Positions 39,421 to 48,851 of a DNA stretch of 62,882 bases are shown here, piece after piece (positions within the stretch are counted from its first letter, which is position 1; every line of letters starts with the position of its first letter). The position numbers and the translations under genes were made by a program. Below the pieces are notes generated by a model. It was not told where the DNA came from. It made no database searches and saw nothing but the letters and a program-made list of their open reading frames with translations. Source of the DNA: JBDGPU01 sp042219525 (GTDB lineage: Archaea; Halobacteriota; Halobacteria; Halobacteriales; Haloferacaceae); assembly GCA_042219525.1 (NCBI GenBank), contig JBDGPU010000054.1, positions 1 to 62,882 of the forward strand. Direction: 5' to 3'.

Positions 39421-41658
39421 ATGACTGGTCATCGAGTAAACAGTGTTGCGCTCGCGACACTCGTTCTTCTCGCGACGATTACGGGGAGCATCGCGCTGAC
39501 AGGAACAGCAGTGGCAGCGGCCGGCGGAGCGGTCGACGCTGACCCGGCGGATCCGGGTGCCAACGCAACGCACAAGACCACCGTCGAGGTCACCGACAAT
39601 GAAGCCGGGAACTCGCTGTCGGCCATCCTCGTGAACTACTCCGCGGACGCCGAATTCGACGGAAAGGTCGGAAACGTCACCGTCGAGAACGTCAAGCGAG
39701 TGGGCATCGACATGGACGAGGACGGCGACATCGACCGCGAGGCGGAGGACCTCAAGGAGGTCAAACACCCGAAAGAGGACGTCCTCCTCTTCGACTTCGG
39801 CGGTGACACCGACATCGACGAAAACGAGTCGGTGATCGTCGTCTACAACGGGACGACGAACCCGACCGAGGCCGGCAACTACACGGTCTCCGTCGATCTG
39901 AACCCCCAGAGCACGTTCGACCCGGTGGAAACGACCCTCCAAATCGGGGAGAGCGTCACCGATGACCAGGAGGGCGAGACCTACGACACGGCCTACGAAC
40001 CGGCCGCGAACAACGACGAGATCGTCGACTCCGCGCCGCCGAAGCCCGGCATCAGCGCGACCCATCACGTCGCCATCGCGACGTCGTCCAACGAGGTCGG
40101 GAACTCGCTGAGCAACGTCGTCGTGAACTACCACGCCGACGGGAGCTACGACGGCTCCGTACAGGACGTTGGGCAGAACGACGTGAAGCAGGTCGGCTTC
40201 GACGTGGACGGCGACGGCGACATCGAGATCTCCACGATGGACGACCTGAAGGAGGTGTCGACGAGCAACGTCGGCGAGACGATCACCTTCGACTTCGGGG
40301 GCAACTACGGGATCAAGGACGACTACGTCGTAATCGTCGTGTTCGCCGACTCGGTGAACCCGTCCGCCGCCGGGAACTACACCGTCGAGGCCGACGTCAA
40401 CACGCAGTCGACGCGCAACCCGCGAACCGGGTCGCTCGTCCTCGCAAACTTCACCTTCCGGAACTTCAGCGTCCAGAACTACACCGCGGAGAGCACGAAC
40501 TTCACGAACACGACCGTCCGTAACTCGACGTGGCGGAACGCGACCCTCACAAATAGCACGGTCGCGAACACGTCCCAGCTCGCCACGACGTGGCGGAACG
40601 TCACCATCACCGAGACGGCGCTGAACGACACCGCGCTCGCGAACGCGACGTGGCGGAACGTGACCGTGGAAAACGCGACCTGGCGAAACGTGACCGTCCG
40701 GAACGGAACCTGGCAGAACGCGACACAGACCAACGCCACGGTGGTGAACGCGACGTGGCAGGGTACGAACGTCACCGAGATCGACTGGCGGAACGTGACT
40801 CTGGTTGACGCCACCTGGACCAACTCCTCCGTCGTCAACGCCACCTGGACCAACTCCTCCGTCGTCAACGCCACCTGGACGAATAGCAGCGTCCACAACT
40901 ACACGGCGGAGAACGTCACGGTCGGAAACGTCACCTGGAGCGGGACGAATGCGACGGAGACCAGCTGGTCCAACACCTCGATCACGAATACGTCGGTGAA
41001 GAACTCGACCCTCTCGAACGTCTCCGCCACCAACTCGACCTTCACCAACGTGATGTTCACGAACGTGACGCTCTCGAACGTGACCTTCGCGAACGTCACC
41101 GTCGTAAACGCAACCCTCTCGAACGCTTCGTGGACGAACGTGACGGTGACGAACTCGACGTTCGAAAACGCGACGGTGACCAACGCCTCCTGGCAGAACA
41201 CTACGGTGGCGAACGTCTCCTGGCAGAATGCGACAGTATCGGACGCCGACTGGCAGAACACCACCGTGACGAACTCGACGTGGACCGCGACGAACTTCAC
41301 CGACACCGACTGGACGAACGCAACGATCGCGGCGACGTTCAACGACACCGTCGCGACGAACTTCACGGTGGTCGACTCCCGCTGGAACGCGACCAGCGGC
41401 GCCTGGAGCACGTCCTGGGAGGACAGCACCCTCCGGAACGCCACATTCAATGGGGTGACCTTCCGGAACTCCACCGTGGTCGGGACGTCGTTCGTGGACG
41501 TGAACGCGACCGAAATCCACCACGTCAACGTCACGCTCTCGACGATACGCGTCGCGAACGAGACGCTCGTCACCGCTGAATTGAACGACGAGACGTACGA
41601 GCACGAGCAGAAATACGTCCATCACATCGAGGACGGCGACGAGAACGAGGATAGCTAA
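39421..41658 (+). CDS. Secreted pentapeptide-repeat protein saturated with N-glycosylation sequons
   Basis: The 745-residue protein starts with a Sec-type signal (MTGHRVNSVALATLVLLATI, cleavage likely after TAVAAA). Residues about 45-175 and 195-340 are a duplicated beta-rich domain: each has GNSL, VNY, DGDI, FDFGG and AGNYTV in the same order. From about 343 to 715 the chain is pentapeptides of the form N-[AVS]-[TS]-[WVFL]-x. Examples are NATWR, NVTVE and NATWQ. The spacing fits a quadrilateral beta-helix, with W/V/F/L as the inward residue. Almost every unit is an N-x-S/T sequon; I count about 59. The tail is acidic, without PGF-CTERM or a membrane anchor. A surface or matrix glycoprotein is likely; the ligand is unknown. 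Confidence 0.85.
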   Translation: MTGHRVNSVALATLVLLATITGSIALTGTAVAAAGGAVDADPADPGANATHKTTVEVTDNEAGNSLSAILVNYSADAEFDGKVGNVTVENVKRVGIDMDEDGDIDREAEDLKEVKHPKEDVLLFDFGGDTDIDENESVIVVYNGTTNPTEAGNYTVSVDLNPQSTFDPVETTLQIGESVTDDQEGETYDTAYEPAANNDEIVDSAPPKPGISATHHVAIATSSNEVGNSLSNVVVNYHADGSYDGSVQDVGQNDVKQVGFDVDGDGDIEISTMDDLKEVSTSNVGETITFDFGGNYGIKDDYVVIVVFADSVNPSAAGNYTVEADVNTQSTRNPRTGSLVLANFTFRNFSVQNYTAESTNFTNTTVRNSTWRNATLTNSTVANTSQLATTWRNVTITETALNDTALANATWRNVTVENATWRNVTVRNGTWQNATQTNATVVNATWQGTNVTEIDWRNVTLVDATWTNSSVVNATWTNSSVVNATWTNSSVHNYTAENVTVGNVTWSGTNATETSWSNTSITNTSVKNSTLSNVSATNSTFTNVMFTNVTLSNVTFANVTVVNATLSNASWTNVTVTNSTFENATVTNASWQNTTVANVSWQNATVSDADWQNTTVTNSTWTATNFTDTDWTNATIAATFNDTVATNFTVVDSRWNATSGAWSTSWEDSTLRNATFNGVTFRNSTVVGTSFVDVNATEIHHVNVTLSTIRVANETLVTAELNDETYEHEQKYVHHIEDGDENEDS

Positions 41659-41715
41659 CGACGCTCCGAACGGCGCAGCGAGTCGGGTCCGCTGGTGGGC
41701 CGTTTTTGGAGACCG

Positions 41716-42483
41716 CTACAGCTCGAAGCGGAGGCCGTCCTCGGCGACGCCGACGTCGCCGTCGAAGCCGGCCTCAGCGACCGCCTCGACCATCTCCTCC
41801 TCCTTGCCGCCGGTGATCGGATAGAGGTGCGTGAGGTAGAGGTGCGCGATGTCGGTGCCCGCGAGCGCCTCGCCGAGCTGGGTCGGGTTCGGATGGTTGG
41901 ACACGTCGATGCCCTCGGGGAACGAGCAGTCGTGTGCCAGCACCGTCGACCCGTCGGCGAAGCTCGCCAGCCCGCCGAACGCCTCGGAGTCGCCTGAGAA
42001 GGTGAACGGGCCGTCTGCGGCGTCGACGTCGGCGTCCTCTGGCGCGAACCGATACGCGAGACAGGGCTTGGAGTGGCGCGTCTCGCGGGCGACGACGTCG
42101 AAGCCGCCAGCGGTGAACGTCTCGCCCGCCGAGACCTCCCGGATCGCGAGCTCACAGCGCCCGTCGAGGTACTCGTGAACGTCGAGTAGGCCGTCGATAA
42201 GCTCCTTCGTCCCCGTCGGCCCGATGGTCTGGAGGAACTCCTCCCCGGCGAGCCAGCGTGCCTTGATCAGGGGCAGCAGGTCGGCGACGTGGTCGAGGTG
42301 GTGATGCGTCAGGAGGACCGTTCCGACGCCCTCGTAGCCGACCTCGGTGTTCGTGAGTCGGCGGAGGACCCCCGAGCCGCAGTCGACGAGGAGCGTCCGG
42401 TCGTCGTGTTCGAGCAGGAGCCCGGTCTGGGCCCGCTCGGGCACCGGCATCGCGCTGCCGGTACCGAGAAACGTGACGTGCAT
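41716..42483 (-). CDS. rnz: RNase Z-like metallo-beta-lactamase-fold hydrolase
   Basis: The 255-residue protein begins MHVTFLGTGSAMPVPERAQT. It has LLTHHHLDHVADLLPLI, the metal-binding HxHxDH-like motif, near residue 58. Later it has VLAHDCSFPEG and the HLYLTHLYPITGG segment with a further histidine. This fits the ElaC/RNase Z branch, which trims tRNA 3' ends, but it lacks a clear flexible exosite arm and other MBL hydrolases are possible. ATG 42483 is set by the TATA box at 42508-42516. Confidence 0.75.
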   Translation of the reverse strand: MHVTFLGTGSAMPVPERAQTGLLLEHDDRTLLVDCGSGVLRRLTNTEVGYEGVGTVLLTHHHLDHVADLLPLIKARWLAGEEFLQTIGPTGTKELIDGLLDVHEYLDGRCELAIREVSAGETFTAGGFDVVARETRHSKPCLAYRFAPEDADVDAADGPFTFSGDSEAFGGLASFADGSTVLAHDCSFPEGIDVSNHPNPTQLGEALAGTDIAHLYLTHLYPITGGKEEEMVEAVAEAGFDGDVGVAEDGLRFEL

Positions 42484-42507
42484 GTCGTGAGCAACGAGAG
42501 CCGCCGC

Positions 42508-42516
42508 CTTATATAC
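42508..42516 (-). promoter_or_regulatory. TATA box of the 42483 gene
   Basis: On the minus strand GTATATAAG is centred about 29 bp upstream of the ATG at 42483, an excellent leaderless promoter. Confidence 0.65.
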
Positions 42517-42524
42517 CGTGACTC

Positions 42525-42589
42525 GCGGGACCGGCTCGCGGGACCGGCTCACGGGACCGGCTTGCGGAACCGGCTCGCGGGACCGGCTC
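42525..42589. repeat. 13-bp minisatellite, five copies
   Basis: Five 13-bp units (42525, 42538, 42551, 42564, 42577) read GCGGGACCGGCTC with one or two changes in units 3 and 4. They lie between the divergent hydrolase and epimerase genes, just upstream of the hydrolase TATA box. Confidence 0.9.
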
Positions 42590-42657
42590 GTCATCCGGGC
42601 CCTCACGTTGACCGGCCCTGTCACAGCACCTAAGCGCTCGCAGCCCCAGTGGATCCT

Positions 42658-43554
42658 ATGCGCGTTCTCGTCACTGGAGCTACCGGGTTCGTCGGGGGGC
42701 GGTTGGTGCCACGACTCCTCGATGCGGGCCACGACGTGTCGGTTCTCGTCAGAGACGCCGACGACTACGACACCGCGGACGGCGTCTCGGTGTTCGAGGG
42801 CGACGTCCTCGACCCCGGCAGCTTCGACGCCGCGCTCGACGACGTCGACGCCGCGTACTATCTCATCCACGCGATGGGCGCCGGCTCCGGCTTCGAGGAG
42901 CGCGACCGGGAGGGCGCCCGCAACTTCGCCGACGCCGCCGACGCGGCGGACCTCGACCGGCTCGTCTACCTCAGCGGGCTGGGCGTCGACGGCGATGACC
43001 TCTCCGCACATCTGCGGTCCCGCCGGGAGGTCGAGAAAGTGCTCGCCGCCGGCGACTTCGACCTGACGGTGCTGCGAGCCGCGATCATTATCGGCGGGGA
43101 CAGCGCGAGCTTCCGGATCGTCCGCCAACTCGCGACGCGGCTGCCGATCATGGTCACGCCACGGTGGGTCTCCACCCGGGTGCAACCCATCGCCATCGAC
43201 GACGTCGTTGCCTATCTCTCAGGGGTGATCGAAGCGCCGGAAACCGCCGGCGAAATCTACGAGATCGGCGGGCCGGAGGTACTCACCTACCGCGAGATGC
43301 TCGCGAAAACCGGACAGCTCCTCAGTGGGCGGAAGCCGTTCATCATCCCCGTTCCAGTACTAACTCCGCGTCTCTCCGCGTACTGGGTCGATCTCGTGAC
43401 CGACATTCCCTCCGGCGTCGCGTACCCTCTCATCGACGGGATGGCGACCGACGTCGTCGTGACCGACGACCGGATCCGGTCGCTGGTGCCGGTCGATCTC
43501 ACCCCCTTCGAAACGGCCGTCAAACGCGCTCTCGACGACACGGACGGTGCCTGA
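42658..43554 (+). CDS. NAD(P)-binding epimerase/dehydratase-like protein (atypical SDR)
   Basis: From ATG 42658 the protein is 298 residues, beginning MRVLVTGATGFVGGRLVPRL with the GxxGxxG cofactor loop. DAAYYLIHAMGAGSGF and RLVYLSGLGV follow. The usual SDR YxxxK pair is replaced by SRREVEKVL, so it is an atypical SDR of the NDUFA9/NmrA-like group that often binds NADPH without a classical reaction. The stop overlaps the next start (TGATG), so the two genes are coupled. Confidence 0.8.
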   Translation: MRVLVTGATGFVGGRLVPRLLDAGHDVSVLVRDADDYDTADGVSVFEGDVLDPGSFDAALDDVDAAYYLIHAMGAGSGFEERDREGARNFADAADAADLDRLVYLSGLGVDGDDLSAHLRSRREVEKVLAAGDFDLTVLRAAIIIGGDSASFRIVRQLATRLPIMVTPRWVSTRVQPIAIDDVVAYLSGVIEAPETAGEIYEIGGPEVLTYREMLAKTGQLLSGRKPFIIPVPVLTPRLSAYWVDLVTDIPSGVAYPLIDGMATDVVVTDDRIRSLVPVDLTPFETAVKRALDDTDGA

Positions 43555-44261
43555 TGCCGGAATACGGTGAAACCTGGGTGTACGAGAGCCTCGTCGGGGC
43601 GATCCCGGGGCTCGACCTCTCGGACCGGAACGCCATCCTGATCCAGCTCGTCGTCTTCGAGGGCGCCGTCCTCGCGCTCGCCGCCTGGTACGACCTCTGG
43701 GGCGCCGTCCCTGCGGGGACCGCCGCCGTCGTCGTCGCCACCGTCGGCAGCTGGTTGATGCTACTGTTCAGCCGGAGAGTGCGGGAGCTACCGACCGCGG
43801 AGCCGTACCGCCGCCTCCTGTTCGGTTCCAGCGTCGACATGGCGCTCAGCGTCCTCGCGTTCGTCCTGCTCGTGACCTACCTGTTCGTCGTCGACCCGAG
43901 ACGCGGCGGGACGACGCTGGTGCAGGAACTGCTCGGGCCGCGACCGCCGCCACTGGCGGTCGTCCTCATGCTCCTCGTCGCCTGGGACGTCGCCTACCGC
44001 ATTGGCACCTGCTGGTGGGCCACGGTGGTCGGGTTCTGGCGGGCGATCAAGTACCGGTACGGACCGAAGACGACGGAGCAGGCCGTGCGGACGGATGCAG
44101 TCAACATCGTGTTCGCCGCCGTGCAGCTGCTCCTCGTTCCGTTCGTGGCCGGCCACCCGATACTGGCAGTGGCCATCCTCGGTCACCTGGGGGCCGTGGT
44201 GGTCGTCGCCTGTGCGTCGATAGGCCTCCAGCGACGCCGGACGCGCCCCGCCAGTGCCTGA
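43554..44261 (+). CDS. Hypothetical integral membrane protein coupled to the epimerase gene
   Basis: The 235-residue product has about six hydrophobic segments, beginning after the polar MPEYGETWVYESLVGAIPGL. Two charged loops (RRVRELPTAEPYRRLLFG and KYRYGPKTTEQAVRT) lie between helices. Haloarchaeal proteins with a very similar start exist in my memory, without a function. Its ATG overlaps the upstream stop. Confidence 0.7.
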   Translation: MPEYGETWVYESLVGAIPGLDLSDRNAILIQLVVFEGAVLALAAWYDLWGAVPAGTAAVVVATVGSWLMLLFSRRVRELPTAEPYRRLLFGSSVDMALSVLAFVLLVTYLFVVDPRRGGTTLVQELLGPRPPPLAVVLMLLVAWDVAYRIGTCWWATVVGFWRAIKYRYGPKTTEQAVRTDAVNIVFAAVQLLLVPFVAGHPILAVAILGHLGAVVVVACASIGLQRRRTRPASA

Positions 44262-44316
44262 GAGAACCCACACTTTTGAGAGAGTGGAGCCCTCGATCAT
44301 AGATAGTAGTTAACCC

Positions 44317-46614
44317 ATGTCGTCACCGACCCGAATCCTGTTGGTGGGCGGGAACGAGCGGGCGTCGGCCGCAGTCGCGACCGCGCTCGAACGCGAAGGC
44401 GACCAGCTCGCGGTCGAATTCGCCCGGGGCGCGAGCGACGGGTCGGAGCGACTTTCGAACGGGGACTTCGACTGCGTCGTCTCCGAGTACGCGCTACCAC
44501 AGGGGGATGGGGTCGAGTTTCTCGAAGCCGTTCGCGAGAGCTTCCCCGAACTCCCCTTCGTACTGTTCGCGACGGAGGGCGACGAGCGCGTCGCCAGCGA
44601 CGCCATCGCGGCCGGAGTGACGGAGTACGTCCCCGAAGAGGGCGACTCCCACGGGTACGCACGGCTAACCGAGCGGGTGACGGCGGCCGTGGAGGACACG
44701 TCCGGCGCCGTCGACGCCGAGTGCCACCGCCATCGCCACGAACAGATCCTCAAGGCGTTTCCGGGGTGCGTCGTCGAACTAAACGGCGAGGGCCAGTTCA
44801 TCTACGCAAACCAGCGGGCGGAGGAGGTCCTCGGACTGGAGCACTCGGCGGTAACTGACCGGACGTACAACGACCCGGACTGGCAGATCCGGGACCTCTC
44901 CGGCGAGCCGATCCCCGACGAAGAGCTGCCGTTTCGGCAGGTCTGGGAACGCGAGGAGCCACTGTACGGATACAACCACGCGATACGCTGGCCCGATGGA
45001 ACGCGGAAGGTGCTCTCGGTCAGCGGTGTCCCCCTGTTCGACGAGGATGGGGAGGTCGAAAGCGTCGTCTTCTAGCTAACCGACGTCACCGAACAGAAAC
45101 GGCGCGAACGGGAGCTGAAGCAATTTCAGCAGATCGTGGAACACTTAGACGACATCGCGACCATCATCCAACCGGACGGAACGATCGAATACGTGAGCCC
45201 CGCGGTGGAGCGAGTACTGGGCTTCGACCAGGAGGAATTGGTCGGTGCGGACGGGTTCAGCTATCAGCCGCCCGAAACCCGCGAGTCGGTCGCGGCGGCG
45301 ATCGAGGGCGTACTCGAAACACCGGACGAGCCACAGACCGTCCAGACGAAGTTCCGGCGGGCCGACGGTTCGTGGGCCTGGATCGAGTCGACGCTCCGAA
45401 ACCGCCTGGACGACGACGTGATCGACGGGATCCTCGTGAGCAGCCGGGACGTCACCGAACGTCTCGAACAGCAGGAGCGGGTCCGCGAACGAGAGCGACA
45501 GCTGAGTCATCTGCACGAGGCGACTCGTGACCTGCTGGCCGCCGAGACCCCCGAGGAGGTGGCCGCGAGGGCGATCGACGCCGCGGTCGAGGTTCTCGAC
45601 CTGCCGCTCAACGGGATCCATCTTTACGACGAGGCCGTGGACGGGCTAGTCCCGACCGCTGTTTCGGACGAAGGCAAAGAGCTACTGGACGAGATACCCG
45701 TCATCGACGAGGGAATTGCCTGGGAGGTCTTTCAGCAGGGGGAAGAACGGATCTACGACGACCTCCGCAACGCCACCGAACTGTACAACCCGGACACGGT
45801 AGTGCGGAGCGAGATGCACCTTCCGCTGGCCGACTATGGAGTGTTTCTCATCTCGTCAACAGAGGTAGACGCCTTCGAGGTGACCGACGTCGAGTTCGCC
45901 CGTATCCTGGCTGCGAACACCGAAACTGCACTCAACCGGATCACGAAAGAGCAGCAGCTCCGGTCCAGGGAGCGGGAGCTCGAGCAGCAGAACGAGCAGC
46001 TGGAGGCGTTCGCCAGCGTCGTCAGCCACGACCTGCGGAACCCGCTCAACGTCGCGAAGGGGCATCTCGACCTCGTCAGAGCGAGCCAGGAGGGTGAGCA
46101 GGGAGGCGACCATCTCGACGCGATAGAGCGGGCACACGACCGGATGGAATCGCTGATCGACGACCTCCTCACGCTCGCTCGACAGGGCAACGCGGTCGAC
46201 GAGCTGACTTCGGTCGACCTCGGAGCTCTCGTCCGCGAATGCTGGCAGACGGTGGACAGCGCCGACGCGACCCTCGTCGTCGACACCGAGCGGACGATAC
46301 GCGGCGACCGGAGTCGGATCCAGCAGCTCCTGGCCAACCTCGTGCGGAACGCGGTCGAACACGGTGACCAGGACGTCACCGTCCGGGTCGGTGACCTGGA
46401 AGACGGCTTCTTCGTCGCCGACGACGGCCCAGGCATCCCCGAGAGCGAGCGAGAAGAGGCACTGGAGGCGGGCTACTCGACCAACAGCGACGGAACCGGC
46501 TTCGGGCTCGCCATCGTCGACCGCATCGTACAGGCTCACGCCTGGGACGTCCGGATTACAGAGAGCGATGCCGGCGGCGCGCGGTTCGAGATCACCGGGG
46601 TCGATACGCGGTAG
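44317..46614 (+). pseudogene. Sensor histidine kinase interrupted by an in-frame amber codon
   Basis: One reading frame spans 765 codons but contains TAG at 45073-45075 (codon 253). Before it are a receiver-like domain (about 1-125) and a PAS domain ending GEVESVVF. After it the frame continues LTDVTEQKRRERELKQFQQI, then a second PAS (DIATIIQPDGTIEYVSPAVE), a GAF domain and HisKA with VVSHDLRNPLNVAKGHLDLV (His near codon 571). The HATPase has NLVRNAVEHG, DDGPGIP and GTGFGLAIV. The stop sits exactly where haloarchaeal kinases read VVFxLTDVTEQK. In the receiver the phosphoacceptor Asp is Glu (CVVSEYALP). A second start at 45136 could make a shorter PAS-GAF-kinase. Confidence 0.82.
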
Positions 46615-46961
46615 GTCCCGTCGAGCGGACTCGAGGGTTGGTGACGACTGTCGAGCAGACTGGAGGGAAGTGGCCACTGTCGGGTGTACGTGGATCGACG
46701 TGCTCGAAAATGTAGCCCGCAACACTAACGGCCGGTCTCATCCCTGGGCTGCGTGCCGTGTCAACCGGGAAACCCTCGTGGCGGGCTGGCCGTCTCACGC
46801 GACGGTACCGGTCGCTTGCGCGACGACATGTACCGCGCCCGGGTTCGCCGCTCTGTCATCGCTCCCATCCGGGAAAACTCGGGCGGGGACTAAAGGCGCG
46901 TACGTCTATTTACGGCCCCCGGCTGGTTAAAGGGCGCGGGGTGACGTGACAGAGGTCAGTC
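46615..46961. other. Intergenic region without a recognised gene
   Basis: This stretch has short loose repeats near 46620-46690 (GTCGAGC-like) and ends with GGTTAAAGGG near 46925. No gene or RNA is supported. Confidence 0.5.
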
Positions 46962-47064
46962 GATAGCTGGCCTCACAGCCAGTGGCTGGCATCGCAGCCA
47001 GTGGCTGATCTCGCAATCAGTGGCTGGTCTCGGAATCGATGGTTGCTCTCGCAGTCAGTGGCTG
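46962..47064. repeat. 19-bp minisatellite downstream of nhaC
   Basis: AGTGGCTG-like cores occur at 46962, 46981, 47000, 47019, 47038 and 47057, exactly 19 bp apart, separated by variants of GCATCGCAGCC. The array abuts the nhaC stop codon at 47070. Confidence 0.85.
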
Positions 47065-47069
47065 ACCCG

Positions 47070-48851
47070 TCAGTCGTCGACGTCTCCAGCCACGTCCTCG
47101 TCCGTGGCCGAATCGCTCTCGGCACCGGCTTCGCTGCTGCCGGTGACGTCGAGTCCCTCGCCAGTAGCGTCGCCCGAGACGGTTCCGCCCTCATTCAGCT
47201 TTTCGGAGGGTACGGTCGCTGAAACCGGGGATATCCCCTTCCGCCGGGCGTCCAGCTCGGAGAGCCCGTAGACGAGCGCAACGAGTGCGACGACGCCGAC
47301 AAGGAGGAGGAGCAGTGGCGAGATCCGCGTCACACCCCAGACGAGCAGGAGCGCGAGGGCGACGAGGCCGACCGTGATCGCGTAGTAGATCTGCGTCCGG
47401 ACGTGGTCGATGAGGTCGGCGCCGGTGAACGTCGCTGACAGCACGGTCGTGTCCGAGATGGGCGACGTGTGGTCCCCGAAGATGGAGCCGGAGAAGATGG
47501 TGCCGACGACGGCGGCGACCATGGTGTGATCGCCCGTGAGTCGCCAGGCGACGGGGATGAGGATCGGCGTCAGGATCGCCATCGTCCCCCACGAGGTGCC
47601 CGTCGAGAAGGCAACGAAGGCGGCGGTCAGCAGGACGACGACAGGGAGGATGGTCGGGTTGAGCATCGCTTCCGCATACCCGGCGACGTACTTGCCCGTC
47701 CCCAGCGCGCTGACGACGTTGCCGATCCCCCATGCGAGCGAGAGGATCGTGACGGCGGTGAGCATGATCCCGAACCCGTCGATGACGTTGTCGGTTGCCT
47801 CGCCGAAGCCGAAGACGTCGGACGCCTTCCCGAGCAGGAACCCGGAGACGACCATCGCGAAGGAGCCGTACACGAGCGCCTTCCCATAGGAGGCGTTCGT
47901 CACCGCGTTCCAGAGCGCGTCGGTGGGACTCGCGACGAACGCGCCGAACGCGAAGCCCCCGGTCCAGAGCGCGGCGCCGAGCGTCACGGCGATGAGGACT
48001 GCGACCGGGGCGAAGAAGTTCACCAGTCGTGGGTTCCGCGTGGCGGGCGCCCCGAGCTCCTCGGCGACGTCCTGCATCGGCGTCGCCTCCGCGCGCGTGA
48101 CTTCTCCCGTGCGGCCCGAGCGGTGTTCCGCGTCGAGCATCTCGCCGTAGTCGCGACCGGTGCCGACGACGATGCCGACCATCACGATGGCGAGGATCGA
48201 GTACATGTTGAAGGGGATCGACTGGACGAAGATCTCGAACGCGGAGGGGGCGTTCTCCAGTCCGATCGACTTGTAGGCGTCCTCGATCAGTCCGAGCTGG
48301 AACGCGACCCAGGAAGAGATCGCGAGCGTCGAGACGGGCGCGGCCGTCGAGTCGACGATGTAGGAGAGCTTCTCGCGGGAGATCCGGAGCTGGTCCGAAA
48401 CGTCCTTCATCGCGGAGCCGACGATGGCCGTGTTCGCGTAGTCGTCGAAGAACATCAGGAGGCCGAGCAGCCACGCGATGGTCCCGGCCTTCCGCTGAGT
48501 ATCGAGATGCTCGATCGCCCAGTCCCGGACGGCGTGGGAGCCGCCGAGGTTCCACACCATCGCGACGCCCGAACCGAGCAGGAGCGTGAAGACGATGATC
48601 GTCGCGTGGAACCCGGTCGCAATGGCCGAGACGATCCAATCGAACGCCGGGAAGAGGCCGAACCCGGCGTCGACGACGCTGCCCAGCCAGCCGATGGGGT
48701 CCGCCAGCGGGGTCGGTCCGCCGGCCTTGATGATACCCCCGGACCAGATACCGAGGAACAGTGACAGTACTGCCTTCCGCGTGAGGATCGCAAGCCCGAT
48801 CGCTAGCAACGGCGGGAGCAGCGACAGGGCACCGAACGTTTCTGGCGCCAT
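47070..48851 (-). CDS. nhaC: Na+/H+ antiporter NhaC family
   Basis: The 593-residue protein has about 12-13 membrane helices. Characteristic segments are LGLLMFFDDYANTAIVGSAM near residue 131, FSTGTSWGTMAILTPILIPV near 415 and GSIFGDHTSPISDTTVLSAT near 455. The last is the conserved NhaC-type cation site. It probably exports Na+ in exchange for H+. A cytoplasmic acidic tail of about 60 residues follows the last helix. Relatives also transport malate/lactate with Na+, so specificity is not certain. Confidence 0.88.
   Translation of the reverse strand: MAPETFGALSLLPPLLAIGLAILTRKAVLSLFLGIWSGGIIKAGGPTPLADPIGWLGSVVDAGFGLFPAFDWIVSAIATGFHATIIVFTLLLGSGVAMVWNLGGSHAVRDWAIEHLDTQRKAGTIAWLLGLLMFFDDYANTAIVGSAMKDVSDQLRISREKLSYIVDSTAAPVSTLAISSWVAFQLGLIEDAYKSIGLENAPSAFEIFVQSIPFNMYSILAIVMVGIVVGTGRDYGEMLDAEHRSGRTGEVTRAEATPMQDVAEELGAPATRNPRLVNFFAPVAVLIAVTLGAALWTGGFAFGAFVASPTDALWNAVTNASYGKALVYGSFAMVVSGFLLGKASDVFGFGEATDNVIDGFGIMLTAVTILSLAWGIGNVVSALGTGKYVAGYAEAMLNPTILPVVVLLTAAFVAFSTGTSWGTMAILTPILIPVAWRLTGDHTMVAAVVGTIFSGSIFGDHTSPISDTTVLSATFTGADLIDHVRTQIYYAITVGLVALALLLVWGVTRISPLLLLLVGVVALVALVYGLSELDARRKGISPVSATVPSEKLNEGGTVSGDATGEGLDVTGSSEAGAESDSATDEDVAGDVDD

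Noticed and set aside
39101..39424. Arg/Ser-rich reading upstream of the sequon-repeat gene
   Set aside because: Composition is basic and unlike haloarchaeal proteins, and it overlaps the next start; no family resemblance.
41716..43185. 489-residue fusion of the RNase Z-like protein with upstream sequence
   Set aside because: The upstream part is antisense to the epimerase gene and crosses the 13-bp repeats; a strong TATA box fixes the start at 42483.
45073..45075. Pyrrolysine read-through of the TAG codon
   Set aside because: Haloarchaea as a group are not known to use pyrrolysine, and nothing nearby suggests pyl genes. A nonsense mutation or read error is simpler.
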